Source: Crenalkalicoccus roseus (GTDB taxonomy: Bacteria > Pseudomonadota > Alphaproteobacteria > Acetobacterales > Acetobacteraceae). Taken from it: a stretch of DNA of 64,000 nucleotides. Made by a program: the position numbers and the translations under genes. This document shows positions 56,013-64,000 of this stretch, one piece after another (within the stretch, counting starts at the first letter, position 1; each line of letters begins with the position of its first letter). The stretch lies in NCBI RefSeq assembly GCF_004761865.1, contig NZ_SJDM01000008.1:1-64000 (forward strand). The letters run 5' to 3'. Below the pieces are notes generated by a model, which saw only the letters and a list, made by a program, of their open reading frames with translations, searched no databases and was not told the DNA's origin.

Positions 56013-56738
56013 ATGAGCGCGCATCATGCCTCGGACTGGGACCGCGACGCGGCGCTGACCACCGCGCGCATCCTGCTGGAGATCAAGGCGGTGAATTTCC
56101 GGCCCGAGGAGCCCTACACCTTCACCAGCGGCTGGAAGAGCCCCGTCTACATCGACTGCCGCAAGATCATCTACTTCCCCCGCGCGCGCAACCGCATCTG
56201 CGACCTCGGCGTGGAGAAGATCGGCCGCCACGTCGGCTATGAATCCATCGACGTGGTGGCGGGCGGGGAGACGGCGGGCATCCCCTTCGCCGCCTGGATC
56301 GCCGACCGCATGCTGGCGCCCATGGCCTATGTGCGCAAGAAGCCGAAGGGCTTCGGCCGCGGCGCGCAGATCGAGGGCGACGTGCCGGAGGGGCTGCGGA
56401 CGCTGCTGGTCGAGGATCTGACGACGGACGGCGCCAGCAAGATCCGCTTCGCCCAGGCGCTGCGCGACGCGGGCGCGATCTGCGACCACACCTTCGTCGT
56501 GTTCTACTACGGCGTCTTCCCCGGCAGCTTCGAGACGATGAAGCAGATGGGGCTCGCGCTGCACCATCTCTGCACCTGGTGGGACGTGCTCGAGGTGTGC
56601 CGCGAGCGCCCCTATTTCGAGGAGAGCGCGCTCAAGGAGGTGCGGAAATTCCTCGAGGACCCGGTGGCCTGGTCCAAGGCGCATGGCGGCATCGGCTCGG
56701 TCGAGGAGGCGCGCGCGCCCCGCGACGCGGCGGAGTAG
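56013..56738 (+). CDS. pyrE: Orotate phosphoribosyltransferase
   Basis: A 241-residue type I phosphoribosyltransferase of the de novo UMP pathway, making orotidine-5'-phosphate from orotate and [29 protein letters not shown] is typical of the alphaproteobacterial form; the PRPP loop is [16 protein letters not shown] with adjacent acidic residues, and the flexible loop Lys residues are in [22 protein letters not shown] stands 8 bases before the ATG. The C-terminal 40 residues are longer than in E. coli, as in related bacteria. Confidence 0.94.
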   Translation: MSAHHASDWDRDAALTTARILLEIKAVNFRPEEPYTFTSGWKSPVYIDCRKIIYFPRARNRICDLGVEKIGRHVGYESIDVVAGGETAGIPFAAWIADRMLAPMAYVRKKPKGFGRGAQIEGDVPEGLRTLLVEDLTTDGASKIRFAQALRDAGAICDHTFVVFYYGVFPGSFETMKQMGLALHHLCTWWDVLEVCRERPYFEESALKEVRKFLEDPVAWSKAHGGIGSVEEARAPRDAAE

Positions 56739-56775
56739 CGGCGGCGCGGCCGACGGCGGCCGCGCCCCGGCCCGC

Positions 56776-58125
56776 TCAGGCGAAGGCCTGGTACACGAGC
56801 TGGCGGATGGCGTAGCGGTAGTACAGCCGGTCCGAGGGCCCCTGCATCATCAGCACCGCGTAGAGCTCCTCCCGGGGGTCCACCCAGAAGTAGGTGCCGG
56901 TCGCGCCGCCCCAGAAGTAGTCGCCGACGCTGCCGGGCACCGGGCTGCGCCCCTGATGCGTGCGCACCGCGACGCCGAGGCCGAAGCCGTACCCGGTCTC
57001 CGGCGCGGGGGCGAGGCCGCCGAAGATCGGGAACAGGCCGGGGCCGTACTGCACGCCCGGCGGCAGATGGTCCGCGGTCATGAGCTGGACCGTCTTGGGC
57101 GAGACGATCCGCGCCTCGCCCAGGCGGCCGCCGTTCAGCAGCATCTGGCAGAACCGCGCGTAGTCCATCGCCGTGGTCACCATGCCGCCGGCCAGGCCGG
57201 CCATGCCGCCGCCACCCGAGAACAGGCGCGGCCGCTCGAGCGCGTCGGAGATGGTCATGCGCTGCCCGGTCGCGGGATCCACCTGCGCCCTGGCGATCCT
57301 TCCGGCCGCCTCCGGCGGGTTCTGGAAGCCGGTGTCGGCCAGGCCGAGCGGCGCCGAAATGCGCTCGCGGATGAAGCGGTCGAGGTCCATGCCGGAGACC
57401 ACCTCGACCACCCGGCCCAGCACATCCGTGGAATGGCTGTACTCCCAATGCGTGCCCGGCTGGTAGCGCAGCGGCAGCCGGGCCAGCCGGGCCACGAATT
57501 CCTCGCTCGTCTGGTTCGGATCGTTGACCCTCGCCTCCGCATAGGCCTGCTGCACCGGATCCACGGCGCCCCCGCCGGCGACCGGCAGCGCGCCATAGGT
57601 CAGCCCGGAGGTGTGGCGGAGGAGATCGAGGATGGTCATCCCCCGCTGCGCCGGCGCGCGCTCCATGCCCACGGCCTGCTCGCGGAACGCCGGCAGGTAG
57701 CGGCTGACCGGATGCCAGAGCATGAGCCTGGCTTCCTCCATCAGGATCAGCGCGGCGAGGGAGGTGATGGGCTTGGTGAGGGAGGCGATGTGGAAGATCG
57801 CGTCGGCGGTCATGGGCGCGCCGGCGTCGCGGTCGCGGAAACCCACCGCCTCATGGTAGGCGAGCCTGCCGCCCCGGCCGACCGCCACGACGGCGCCGGG
57901 GATGCGCCCGGCCTCCACCTCGGCGCGCAGCCAGGCGGCGATGGCGCCCAGCCGCTCCGCGGAGAGGCCGACATCCTCCGGCCGCTCGGCGCGGGGCAGG
58001 GCGGCGGGCGCGCGGGCCGCCGCGGTCGGGGCCTCCGCCTGCTGCGCGGCGGCCCGCCGCGAGGCGGCGCCTCCCGCAAGGGCGGCGCCGGCGATGAGCG
58101 ACAGCGTGGCGCGTCGGTGCAGCAT
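56776..58125 (-). CDS. Serine hydrolase of the beta-lactamase/class C PBP family
   Basis: A 449-residue exported hydrolase. The start MLHRRATLSLIAGAALAGG is a Tat-like signal. The active-site SxxK motif is Ser115-LT-Lys118 in HIASLTKPITS, the second motif YSHS has the catalytic Tyr with a His in place of Asn, and the third element lies in YFWGGATGTYFWVDP. Such proteins act as esterases, D-aminopeptidases or 6-aminohexanoate dimer hydrolases; true beta-lactamase activity is not implied. GGGGAGA precedes the ATG. Confidence 0.88.
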   Translation of the reverse strand: MLHRRATLSLIAGAALAGGAASRRAAAQQAEAPTAAARAPAALPRAERPEDVGLSAERLGAIAAWLRAEVEAGRIPGAVVAVGRGGRLAYHEAVGFRDRDAGAPMTADAIFHIASLTKPITSLAALILMEEARLMLWHPVSRYLPAFREQAVGMERAPAQRGMTILDLLRHTSGLTYGALPVAGGGAVDPVQQAYAEARVNDPNQTSEEFVARLARLPLRYQPGTHWEYSHSTDVLGRVVEVVSGMDLDRFIRERISAPLGLADTGFQNPPEAAGRIARAQVDPATGQRMTISDALERPRLFSGGGGMAGLAGGMVTTAMDYARFCQMLLNGGRLGEARIVSPKTVQLMTADHLPPGVQYGPGLFPIFGGLAPAPETGYGFGLGVAVRTHQGRSPVPGSVGDYFWGGATGTYFWVDPREELYAVLMMQGPSDRLYYRYAIRQLVYQAFA

Positions 58126-58258
58126 GCGTTCTCCCCCTTTCTCGCCCGCCGCGGCGGGTTGTGCGGCATCGTATCATATCGCGGCCCCGCGGCGTTGACG
58201 CTCCCGTGACGGCCACGCCGGAAGGGCGCCGCGGGCGGTCGCAATGCCTCCGGCCCGC

Positions 58259-58939
58259 TCAGCCATCCTCCACCGCCGGCCGCCCGGTCACGAACCGCCA
58301 GTGGTGCCAGAGCAGCCGCGCGGCGAGCGCGCGCCAGGGCCGCCACGCCTCGGCGATGGCGCCGAGGGCCGCGGGCGAGGGGCGCGCCGGCAGGCCGAGG
58401 AGATGCGCCGCTGCCGCCGCCAGCGCCAGATCGCCGGTGGGAAAGACATCCGGCCGCTGTTCGGCGAAGAGGAGGTGGATCTCCGCCGTCCAGCGGCCGA
58501 GGCCGCGGATGGCGGCGATGTGCGCCACCGCCGCCTCGTCCCCCATCCCCGCCAGCGCCGCGAGGTCGAGCCGTCCCTCCAGGCAGGCGGCGGCAAGGGC
58601 GCGGGCATGCGCCGCCTTGGGCCGCGACAGCCCGGCGACGCCGCAGAGCGTGGCATCGTCCAGCGCCAGCAGCCCGGCGGGTTCCAGCGCCCCGGGCAGG
58701 GTGGAGAGGCGGCGCCAGATCGCCGCCGCGGCCTGGTTGCTGATCTGCTGGCCGCAGATGGCGCGGAGCAGCCCGGGAAAGCCGGGCGGGCGGGTGCGCC
58801 AGGGCAGCGGCCCGGCCGCCGCCTCGATGCCGGCGAGTCGTGGATCGGCGGCGGCCAGCGCGGCGAGGCCGGCACGCGCCCACGGCGGCGGGTGGGGAAA
58901 GGGGGGCGGCGGGGAGGCCATGGGGGAAGGGGGAGCCAT
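58259..58939 (-). CDS. DNA-3-methyladenine glycosylase II (AlkA-like HhH-GPD)
   Basis: A 226-residue helix-hairpin-helix glycosylase that removes alkylated bases. GLLRAICGQQISNQAAAAIWRRL and LSRPKAAHARALAAA lead to the HhH motif IRGLGRWTAEIHLLFAE, and the catalytic Asp170 is in FPTGDLALAAA. The N-terminal 20 residues are Pro-rich and the start is uncertain (58939 or 58921). AlkA's additional N-terminal domain is absent, so it is the short form. Confidence 0.88.
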   Translation of the reverse strand: MAPPSPMASPPPPFPHPPPWARAGLAALAAADPRLAGIEAAAGPLPWRTRPPGFPGLLRAICGQQISNQAAAAIWRRLSTLPGALEPAGLLALDDATLCGVAGLSRPKAAHARALAAACLEGRLDLAALAGMGDEAAVAHIAAIRGLGRWTAEIHLLFAEQRPDVFPTGDLALAAAAAHLLGLPARPSPAALGAIAEAWRPWRALAARLLWHHWRFVTGRPAVEDG

Positions 58940-59078
58940 CCCCGCCGCCTTAGCGGGTCGGGCGCCGGGCGCCAGACTCGATCGGCGCGGCGGCCCCGAG
59001 GGGGGCGGGGCGTTGCCGTCCGGTGGCGGCAAGATGGGGATGTTTTGGTCTCGAGCCTACATCCGGGAGGTTGTGAAT

Positions 59079-59094
59079 TGTAACGAAATGCAAC
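59079..59094 (+). promoter_or_regulatory. Candidate response-regulator direct repeat
   Basis: TGTAAC and TGCAAC are spaced exactly 10 bases apart (59079 and 59089), the geometry of OmpR/PhoB-type tandem sites, 72-87 bases ahead of the response-regulator ATG in an AT-richer stretch. Autoregulation is inference. Confidence 0.35.
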
Positions 59095-59101
59095 AAGGCG
59101 C

Positions 59102-59122
59102 GTTGCGGCAACCTGCCGCAAC
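59102..59122. promoter_or_regulatory. Palindrome ahead of the two-component genes
   Basis: Nine-base arms GTTGCGGCA and TGCCGCAAC around ACC lie 43 bases before the response-regulator ATG. It could be an operator or a leader hairpin. Confidence 0.35.
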
Positions 59123-59165
59123 AGGTGCCCCGCGCAGCCTCCCTCGGGCGCGCTATGTTACAGCC

Positions 59166-59885
59166 ATGGAGCCGCAACCGCATATCCTGGTCGTGGATGA
59201 CGACCGCGAGATCCGCGACCTGCTCTCGAGATTCCTCGAGCGCCAGGGCATGCGCGTCAGCGCGGCGCGCGATGCCAAGGAGGCGCGGCGCCTCTGGCCG
59301 CTCGGCCGCTACCATCTCGTGGTGCTGGACCTGATGCTGCCGGGCGAATCGGGCCTCGACTTCGCCCGCTGGCTGCGCGCCCAGGACGACGTGCCGATCG
59401 TGATGCTCACCGCCATGTCGGAGGAGACGGACCGCATCGTCGGGCTGGAGCTCGGCGCCGACGACTACCTCGCCAAGCCCTTCAACCCGCGCGAGCTGCT
59501 GGCGCGCATCCGTGCCGTGCTGCGCCGCGCCGGCGGCGAGGGCGGCGGGCCGAAGGAGCCGCCGGCGCGGGCGATCCGCTTCGCCGGCTGGACGCTGGAG
59601 CCGGCGCGTCGCCGCCTGCTCAACCCGGAGGGGGTGGAGGTGCCGCTGACCGGGGGCGAGTACGAGCTGCTGCAGGTGCTGGTCGAGCGGCCGAACCGGG
59701 TGCTGACCCGCGACATGCTGATGGACCTGCTGCACAACCGCCAGGCCGGCCCCTTCGACCGCGCCATCGACGTCGCCGTCTCGCGCCTGCGCCGCAAGCT
59801 CGAGGATGACGGGCGCAACCCGACCCTGATCAAGACGGTGCGCGGGGGCGGCTACGTGCTGGCCGCGACGGTGGAGCGCGCATGA
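59166..59885 (+). CDS. OmpR-family response regulator
   Basis: A 239-residue DNA-binding response regulator. The receiver has the acidic pair in VVDDDRE, the phospho-acceptor Asp55 in LVVLDLMLPGESG, Thr in MLTAMSEE and Lys in YLAKPFNPREL. Residues 135-235 form the winged helix (GGEYELLQVLVERPNRVLTRDMLMDLL, RAIDVAVSRLRRKLEDDGRNPTLIKTVRGGGYVL). It is coupled to the sensor kinase gene by a 4-base ATGA overlap. Likely controls envelope genes, including perhaps the OmpA-like gene downstream. Confidence 0.93.
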   Translation: MEPQPHILVVDDDREIRDLLSRFLERQGMRVSAARDAKEARRLWPLGRYHLVVLDLMLPGESGLDFARWLRAQDDVPIVMLTAMSEETDRIVGLELGADDYLAKPFNPRELLARIRAVLRRAGGEGGGPKEPPARAIRFAGWTLEPARRRLLNPEGVEVPLTGGEYELLQVLVERPNRVLTRDMLMDLLHNRQAGPFDRAIDVAVSRLRRKLEDDGRNPTLIKTVRGGGYVLAATVERA

Positions 59886-61288
59886 GCGAGGCGGCGCTGC
59901 CGGCGGAGGCGGCTGCCGCCCCGGAGCGGAGACCTGGTCTGCTGCGCCGGCTCTGGCCGCGCAGCCTCGCCGGCCGCACCGCCCTCGTGCTGCTCTTCGG
60001 CCTGACGCTGGTGCAGGCGGCGGGGCTGCTGATCCACGCGCTGGACCGCGTGGACCTGCAGCGGCTGATCCAGGCGCGGGAGATCTCGGGGCGCACCTTC
60101 GCGGTGTGGCGCACCGCGGTGCTGACGCCGCCCGACCGGCGCGCCGCCATGCTCGCCGACATCGAGCTGCCGCAGGGCCTCGCCGTCTCGCTCGACGAGG
60201 CGCCGCTGGTGCCGCCCGGGGCGCCGCCGCCCCCGCCGCACATCGTGCGCCTGTTCCGCCTGGACCAGATCGCCACGGCCGGCCCGCGCCACTTCCGCCC
60301 GCGCGAGGCGCGCTTCGCCGCCCTCGGCCCGCCCGACGCCTTCGCCGCCGCGCTGCGCCTGCCCGACGGGCTGTGGCTGAACCTGCGCGTGCACCTGCCG
60401 CCGCCCAGGCCCTGGCATTCCGAGACCTTCCTCGCCGCCTTCGCGGTGATGACGCTCACCGCCGTCGCGCTGACGCTCTGGGCGGTGCGGCGCCTGACCC
60501 AGCCGGTGCGGGCGCTGGCCGCCGCCGCCGAGCGGCTCGGGCGCGACGTCAACGCCCCGCCCCTGCCCGAGACCGGGCCGGCCGAGGTCGCCACCGCCTC
60601 CCGCGCCTTCAACACCATGGCCGAGCGCATCCGCCGCTTCGTCGGCGACCGCACGCAGATGCTCGCCGCCATCGGCCACGACCTGCGCACCCCGATCACC
60701 CGTCTCCGCCTGCGCGCCGAGTTCATGGAGGACGAGGAGCAGCGGCGGAAGATGCTCGCCGACCTCGACGAGATGGAGGCGATGATCACGGCAACCCTCG
60801 CCTTCGCCCGCGACGACGCGGCGGCAGAGCCCTCGGTGCCGCTCGACCTCGCCGCGCTCTGCCGCACCGTGCTCGACGAGGCGGCGGATGCGCGCCCCGA
60901 GGCGGCCGAGCGCCTGGCCTATGCCGGGCCCGGGCACCTGACCGTGCAGGCGCGCCCGACCGCGCTGAAGCGCGCGCTCGCCAACCTGGTCGGCAACGCG
61001 CTCGACTATGGCGGCGCGGCACGGCTGACCCTGACGCCGCCCGAGGCGCCGGGGCGGCCGGTCCGCCTGACGGTGGAGGATGACGGGCCCGGCATCCCGC
61101 CCTTCGCGCTGGAGGCGGTGTTCCAGCCCTTCCACCGCCTCGAGGCCAGCCGCAACCGCGAGACCGGCGGCGCCGGTCTCGGCCTGCCGATCGCGCGCAA
61201 CATCCTGCGCGCCCATGGCGGGGATGTGGTGCTGCGCAACCGCCCCGGCCGCGCCGGGCTGCTCGCCGAGGTGACGCTGCCGGGCTGA
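59882..61288 (+). CDS. EnvZ-like sensor histidine kinase
   Basis: A 468-residue membrane kinase. Transmembrane helices are at about residues 33-52 and 183-202, framing a 130-residue periplasmic sensor with a Pro-rich stretch (PPGAPPPPPH). A HAMP domain follows (203-255). The H-box is MLAAIGHDLRTPITRLRLR with His266, the N-box is RALANLVGNALDYG, and the G-boxes are VEDDGPGIPP and GGAGLGLPIARNIL. It would phosphorylate the regulator encoded just before it. The signal sensed is unknown. Confidence 0.93.
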   Translation: MSEAALPAEAAAAPERRPGLLRRLWPRSLAGRTALVLLFGLTLVQAAGLLIHALDRVDLQRLIQAREISGRTFAVWRTAVLTPPDRRAAMLADIELPQGLAVSLDEAPLVPPGAPPPPPHIVRLFRLDQIATAGPRHFRPREARFAALGPPDAFAAALRLPDGLWLNLRVHLPPPRPWHSETFLAAFAVMTLTAVALTLWAVRRLTQPVRALAAAAERLGRDVNAPPLPETGPAEVATASRAFNTMAERIRRFVGDRTQMLAAIGHDLRTPITRLRLRAEFMEDEEQRRKMLADLDEMEAMITATLAFARDDAAAEPSVPLDLAALCRTVLDEAADARPEAAERLAYAGPGHLTVQARPTALKRALANLVGNALDYGGAARLTLTPPEAPGRPVRLTVEDDGPGIPPFALEAVFQPFHRLEASRNRETGGAGLGLPIARNILRAHGGDVVLRNRPGRAGLLAEVTLPG

Positions 61289-61413
61289 GGGGCGCCCGGC
61301 CCGCGGCGCCGCCCCCTTCGCGCGGGGCCGCGTCACAGCCGCGGGAAGCCGGCCGCCGCCGCCGCGCCCGCGCGTTGTGGCGGCGACGGATCCTTCCCGG
61401 AGGAGAGTGACCG

Positions 61414-62007
61414 ATGTCCCCTTCGCTGCGCGCCGCCCTGCTCGGGGCGGCCCTTCCGCTCCTCGCCCTGCCCGCCGTCGCGCAGGAGCGCGCCACCGGC
61501 ACCGTGACCATCGAGCGCCCGCCGCCCGAGCCGCGCGGCTTCGTCGTCGAGCAGCCGGGCCGGCCGGGGACGGCGGTGGAGGTGCCGCGCGGCGCCGCGG
61601 CCGACATCCGCGGCGCCGACGTCGTGGTGGTGCAGGAGACACCGCGCGGGGCGCGCCTGACCGTGCAGAACGACGTGCTGTTCGACTTCGACCGGGCGGA
61701 GCTGCGCCCCGAGGCGCGGGAGGCGCTCGGCCGCGTCGCCGAGATCATCCGCGAGCGCCAGCCGCGCGCCGTGCGCATCGTCGGCCACACCGATTCGATC
61801 GGCTCCGAGGCCTACAACCAGGAGCTGTCGCTGCGCCGCGCGCGGGCGGTGGAGCAGTGGCTCGCCGCCAACGCCCCCGGCCTGCCGCCGATGCAGGTGG
61901 AGGGCCGCGGCGAGGCGGAGCCGGTCGCGCCCAACACCATCGGCGGCCGCGACAACCCGGAAGGCCGGCAGCAGAACCGGCGGGTGGAGGTGCTGCTCGA
62001 ACGCTGA
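61414..62007 (+). CDS. OmpA-family peptidoglycan-binding protein
   Basis: A 197-residue exported protein. Signal peptide is residues 1-23 (ending PAVAQ). Residues 85-195 form the OmpA C-terminal domain: VLFDFDRAELRPEAREAL, VRIVGHTDSIGSEAYNQELSLRRARAVEQWL and GRDNPEGRQQNRRVEV, with the Asp and Arg that bind diaminopimelate. There is no beta-barrel, so it is a periplasmic peptidoglycan anchor. GGAGGAGA precedes the ATG. It lies 125 bases after the sensor kinase. Confidence 0.9.
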   Translation: MSPSLRAALLGAALPLLALPAVAQERATGTVTIERPPPEPRGFVVEQPGRPGTAVEVPRGAAADIRGADVVVVQETPRGARLTVQNDVLFDFDRAELRPEAREALGRVAEIIRERQPRAVRIVGHTDSIGSEAYNQELSLRRARAVEQWLAANAPGLPPMQVEGRGEAEPVAPNTIGGRDNPEGRQQNRRVEVLLER

Positions 62008-62020
62008 ACCGGCGGCGGCC

Positions 62021-62515
62021 CTACCGCTCCGCCAGCATCCGCCGCGGATGCACGAAGCCATGGGCCGGCCAGACGGTGGCGCCCCAATCGCCGCGCGGCG
62101 GATACCACACCCGCACCAGCGACCAGTCGTTGCGCGGCGAGACGTCGCGCACCGGCTGGTCGCGCGCCACCCGGCCCTTGCCGGCGCCCGAACCCCAATT
62201 CGCGTGGTCCACTCGCAGCTCCCGCGCCGAGACGATGCGCGAGACCACCGCGACATGCCCCTGCGGCAGCCGGGCGGTGCGCGCCAGCACCAGCACGCTG
62301 CCCGGGCGCGGCGCCCGGCCGCGCTCGTAGCGCCCCGCCGCCTCCTCCCACCAGCGCCAGGCGTCGCCGCTGAGCTGGATGCCGGAACGGGTGCGGGCAT
62401 AAGGCACGCAGGACCAGACGCCGCCCTCGCGGCCGGGCGCGGCGACGCGCGCCGTGCCGCAGGCGGCGAGCGGCAGCAGGGCGAGAAGCGCGGCGCGGCG
62501 CGCGAAGGCGTGCAT
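62021..62515 (-). CDS. CHAP-domain lipoprotein (putative amidase/endopeptidase)
   Basis: A 164-residue small lipoprotein. The lipobox PLAACG puts the lipid-modified Cys at residue 19. The CHAP catalytic Cys36 is in VWSCVPYARTRSG, with the usual His87 in PQGHVAVVSRI and a further polar residue in VDHANWGS. It probably cleaves peptidoglycan cross-links or stem peptides in the periplasm. Convergent with the OmpA-like gene, 13 bases between stops. Confidence 0.85.
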   Translation of the reverse strand: MHAFARRAALLALLPLAACGTARVAAPGREGGVWSCVPYARTRSGIQLSGDAWRWWEEAAGRYERGRAPRPGSVLVLARTARLPQGHVAVVSRIVSARELRVDHANWGSGAGKGRVARDQPVRDVSPRNDWSLVRVWYPPRGDWGATVWPAHGFVHPRRMLAER

Positions 62516-62779
62516 CCCCTCGGAACCCCCTCCGTCCCGGCCCGCAGCCTAGACGAGCGGGGCGGGCGGCGGAATGCCGACTCGAGGGCGCAGGCGGGCC
62601 GCGCCCCCCTCCCGCGCGCCGCGAATCGGGCGTGCGGTGGCAGGTTTGCCATGCCGCGCCTCCGTTGCGCAGAACGGGATTGACCGCGCCGCCAAAGCGG
62701 AGGATGCGGCACTTCGCCCGACCGAGGGGCACGCGGCGGCGGATGCGGCCGCCGCGGACATGCTTGAACGCGAGGCCCG

Positions 62780-63340
62780 ATGACCGAGAGACTCCCTGAC
62801 GCCCGGCCCGAGCGGCGCGGTTCGGCCCGACGGGCCGGCGCCGCGGCCCTGACCGCCGCCCTGCTGCTCTCCTCCGCCGCCGTGGCGGCGACCCGCTGCC
62901 CGGACGAGCAGCACCAGGCCATGCACGAGGTGGCCGCCCTGAAGACCGAGCTGCTGGTGGTCGCCCTCGCCTGCAAGCAGGAGGACCGCTACAACGAGTT
63001 CGTCACCCGCTTCCGCCCCTATCTCGGCGAGAACGACAAGGCGCTGCTGCGCTACTACACCGGCACCCGCGGCCGCGCCGGGCAGCGCGACTACGATGCC
63101 TACGTCACCAACCTCGCCAATGCCCGCGCCAAGCTCGGCCAGGAGCTGGGCAGCGACTTCTGCCCGCGCAACAGCGCCCTGTTCGCCGAGGTGATGTCGC
63201 TGTCGGGCGGCAACGATCTGCCCGCCTACGCCGCCGGCAAGGACCTCGTTCCCGCCACTCTCGGCGCCTGCGCGGCGCAGGCGGCGGCCCCGGCCGCCGC
63301 GGTGCGGCCCGCCGCGGCCAGCCGGAGCCGCGGCCGATGA
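62780..63340 (+). CDS. Exported protein of unknown function
   Basis: A 186-residue protein with an Arg-rich N-terminus and hydrophobic signal segment (residues 19-36, AVAAT cleavage). The mature part is mostly helical with three Cys (in TRCPDEQHQ, VALACKQED and SDFCPRNS) that could form disulfides, and ends in an Ala/Arg-rich tail. ALKTELLVVALACKQEDRYN and LLRYYTGTRG are distinctive but match no family I know. It is translationally coupled (ATGA) to the next gene, so the two probably act together in the envelope. Confidence 0.7.
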   Translation: MTERLPDARPERRGSARRAGAAALTAALLLSSAAVAATRCPDEQHQAMHEVAALKTELLVVALACKQEDRYNEFVTRFRPYLGENDKALLRYYTGTRGRAGQRDYDAYVTNLANARAKLGQELGSDFCPRNSALFAEVMSLSGGNDLPAYAAGKDLVPATLGACAAQAAAPAAAVRPAAASRSRGR

Positions 63341-63798
63341 GGCATGCCCTGCCTCTCGCCGCCCTGGTGGTGGCGCTCGCCGGCTGCGCCCAGCAGCCGC
63401 AGCCGGTGGCCGCGCCCCAGGCGCGGGTCTTCGCCGTGGACATGCAGGGCGGTGCCCGGGTGTGCAACGCCACGCAGAACGTCGCGCTCGACCCGGCGCG
63501 GCCGGCCGAGGCGCAGATGGTGCTGGTCAATGACGGGGGGTGGTGCGGCATCTCGGTCGCCCAGCCCGGGCCGCGGCCCTACGCCGCCGGCCTGGTCACG
63601 GCGCGGCCCGCGCATGGGCGGGTGCACATCCGCACCGTCGGCGACCGCACCCGGGTGGACTACATCCCGGACCGCGGCTTCGCCGGCACCGACAGCTTCG
63701 CCGTGCGCATGCTGCCGGGCGGAGCGCAGATGCGCGTGGCGGTGACGGTCCAGCCCGGCCAGATCGCCGCCACCCCGGCGGCGGCGACGGGCCGCTAG
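63337..63798 (+). CDS. Lipoprotein with Ig-like domain, unknown function
   Basis: A 153-residue lipoprotein; the lipobox is ALAGC with Cys17. The mature part has GARVCNATQNVALD with Cys43, WCGISVAQPGPRPYAAGLVTARPAHGRVHI and DYIPDRGFAGTDSFAVRML, a strand pattern like bacterial Ig-like or cadherin-like repeats. Start ATG overlaps the previous stop by 4 bases. Together with that gene it forms a two-gene envelope unit of unknown role. Confidence 0.7.
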   Translation: MRHALPLAALVVALAGCAQQPQPVAAPQARVFAVDMQGGARVCNATQNVALDPARPAEAQMVLVNDGGWCGISVAQPGPRPYAAGLVTARPAHGRVHIRTVGDRTRVDYIPDRGFAGTDSFAVRMLPGGAQMRVAVTVQPGQIAATPAAATGR

Positions 63799-63833
63799 AG
63801 CAGATCCCGTTCAGGCGGATCCGCCTGAACGGG
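63796..63833. repeat. Intergenic palindrome, TAGAGCAGA-type
   Basis: A perfect 28-bp palindrome (63806-63833), each half reading CCCGTTCAGGCGGA and its complement, follows TAGAGCAGAT, which overlaps the stop codon of the lipoprotein gene. Its 5' TAGAGCAGA matches the repeat between bcerS and spt. It could also act as a terminator. Confidence 0.65.
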
Positions 63834-63857
63834 TGAAGATGCCCGCACATCGAAAGA

Positions 63858-63901
63858 CTGGAGCGTTTGCCGCGAGCCAGGGCGAACGGAAGGCGCTCCA
63901 G
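63858..63901. repeat. Inverted repeat CTGGAGCG / CGCTCCAG
   Basis: Eight-base perfect arms 28 bases apart, part of the repeat-filled end of the window. No coding sequence is seen here. Confidence 0.4.
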
Positions 63902-63959
63902 GGCGGATCGCGGAGGGCCGGAAACGGCCGGCCGCGCGACTCCGCCCCGCGAAGAGGCC

Positions 63960-63996
63960 GGCGCCGTTGCCGCCTCATGCTCGCGGCAACGGCGCC
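63960..63996. repeat. Perfect 14-bp inverted repeat
   Basis: GGCGCCGTTGCCGC and its exact complement flank a 9-base loop (CTCATGCTC). It may be a terminator for a gene beyond the window or a further repeat unit. Confidence 0.5.
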
Positions 63997-64000
63997 AGGA

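Overview
The window reads as a chromosomal segment of a very GC-rich alphaproteobacterium, most likely an Acetobacteraceae member of the Roseomonas type. This is inferred from base composition (about 70-75% GC by eye), dense gene packing, strong GGAGG ribosome binding sites and gene content: sphingolipid synthesis genes, a homogentisate pathway, TAXI/TRAP transport, and an Atm1-type exporter near rpmB. No rRNA, tRNA, insertion sequence, prophage or CRISPR array was seen. About 61 intact genes and one broken gene are supported.

Left part (1-25.7 kb) is mostly metabolism. It holds a Zn amidase, a VOC protein, a Nudix protein, an Atm1-like ABC exporter, rpmB, a histidine-kinase-like protein that has lost its phospho-acceptor His, an FAD monooxygenase with a small partner, and a class V PLP enzyme. 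A three-gene set (MaoC hydratase, class III CoA-transferase, CitE-type lyase) looks like an itaconate/mesaconate-type C5-dicarboxylate pathway. hmgA-fahA forms the end of tyrosine catabolism. The sugar-phosphate genes tkt-gap-pgk follow.

Middle part (25.7-40 kb) is the most unusual. Two divergent operons, eight genes leftward (36317 to 27349) and four rightward (36686 to 40027), make a twelve-gene glycan/inositol system. The genes are three sugar-nucleotide SDRs, a B12-binding radical SAM enzyme, a GT4 and three CgeB-like glycosyltransferases, an inositol-phosphate synthase, a histidine phosphatase, a methyltransferase and a glycosidase-like protein. All eight leftward genes are joined by 4-bp ATGA/GTGA overlaps. 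This matches what I remember as the uncharacterised 'rhizo-twelve' system. The glycosidase-like protein appears to be a circularly permuted TIM barrel. A GH13 alpha-glucosidase next to the cluster is interrupted by a single TGA in place of an expected Trp.

The 40-50 kb part carries a 24-codon membrane peptide, a manganese catalase, a PRC-barrel protein and a sphingolipid (ceramide) locus. That locus has a GNAT-like ceramide synthase candidate, serine palmitoyltransferase, acyl carrier protein, fatty acyl-AMP ligase/acyl-ACP synthetase, a glycosyltransferase and a short-chain reductase able to serve as 3-ketosphinganine reductase. The genes together would activate a fatty acid, load it on ACP, condense it with serine, reduce and N-acylate the base, and perhaps glycosylate the ceramide.

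The right end (50-64 kb) has a TAXI-TRAP transporter, AMP nucleosidase, an ELM1-like protein, pyrE, a serine beta-lactamase-like hydrolase, an AlkA-type glycosylase, an OmpR/EnvZ-type two-component pair with a candidate autoregulatory site, an OmpA-like protein, a CHAP lipoprotein and two linked exported proteins of unknown function. The last 200 bases are filled with inverted repeats.
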